This document shows positions 63,899 to 64,000 of a DNA stretch of 64,000 nt, one piece after another (position 1 is the stretch's first letter; each line of letters begins with the position of its first letter). This DNA comes from Cricetomys ansorgei (lineage: Eukaryota > Chordata > Mammalia > Rodentia > Nesomyidae), in assembly GCA_026225945.1 (NCBI GenBank), contig JAMJFZ010000711.1:4527501-4591500 (forward strand). Direction: 5' to 3'. A program made the translations under genes and the position numbers. The notes below the pieces were generated by a model. The model searched no databases, was not told the DNA's origin, and saw only the letters and a list, made by a program, of their open reading frames with translations.

Positions 63899-64000
63899 AT
63901 TCTGAAGTTTAATGTTCATCAGATGGAAACACCTCAGCCTTCACCTCTATGGTTTATTTCCCTACTCCTACCTGTGCGTGTCCGCGTTCGTCAACACATA

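Overview
This window reads as non-coding nuclear DNA from a muroid rodent. It is dense in rodent SINEs (B1, B2, B3, B4/B4A, ID, ID_B1 and RSINE1), which rules out a bacterial or viral source. Both B2 copies end in a 3' part that differs from the Mus/Rattus B2 tail and resembles the cricetid (hamster, vole, deer-mouse) form, so I lean to Cricetidae; that is an inference from memory. The sequence is AT-rich and CpG-poor. I found no protein-coding gene on either strand. The longest open frames (162 aa at 40676-41164; 144 aa at 41503-41937) are low complexity, cross microsatellites or SINEs, or match no family I know. I saw no tRNA, rRNA, CRISPR array or intact LINE or ERV.

Layout. 1-8.7 kb: B1, B3 and B4A copies, an L1-type 3' fragment, old MIR/L2 pieces and TG tracts. 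8.7-16 kb: mostly single-copy, with ID, B1 and three long MIRs. 16-22 kb: an AT palindrome, an AT microsatellite, a long L2 3' end, adjacent B2 and RSINE1, and an L1M inserted into a MIR. 22-31 kb: SINE-rich, including an antisense L2 split by a B4A. 31-36 kb: a SINE-poor island holding a possible small transcription unit and a related sequence pair (33394 and 35359). 36-46 kb: scattered SINEs, a SINE-free block at 39.8-41.3 kb and an unexplained 56-bp direct repeat around a 616-bp segment. 46-56 kb: B1-family, B4A, MLT1/L1-type and MIR/L2 fragments. 56-64 kb: a diverged 76-bp tandem duplication, an L1 3' UTR, a second pair of related segments next to pyrimidine tracts, a B1 with a clear target-site duplication, a 2.5-kb interval without recognised elements, and a terminal B1.

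The window is best read as an intergenic or intronic block. Points worth following are the 32.9-35.4 kb island and the four local duplications that I could not assign to a repeat family. Repeat names come from memory of consensus sequences. Edges are approximate (about 10-30 bp) and subfamily assignment is tentative.
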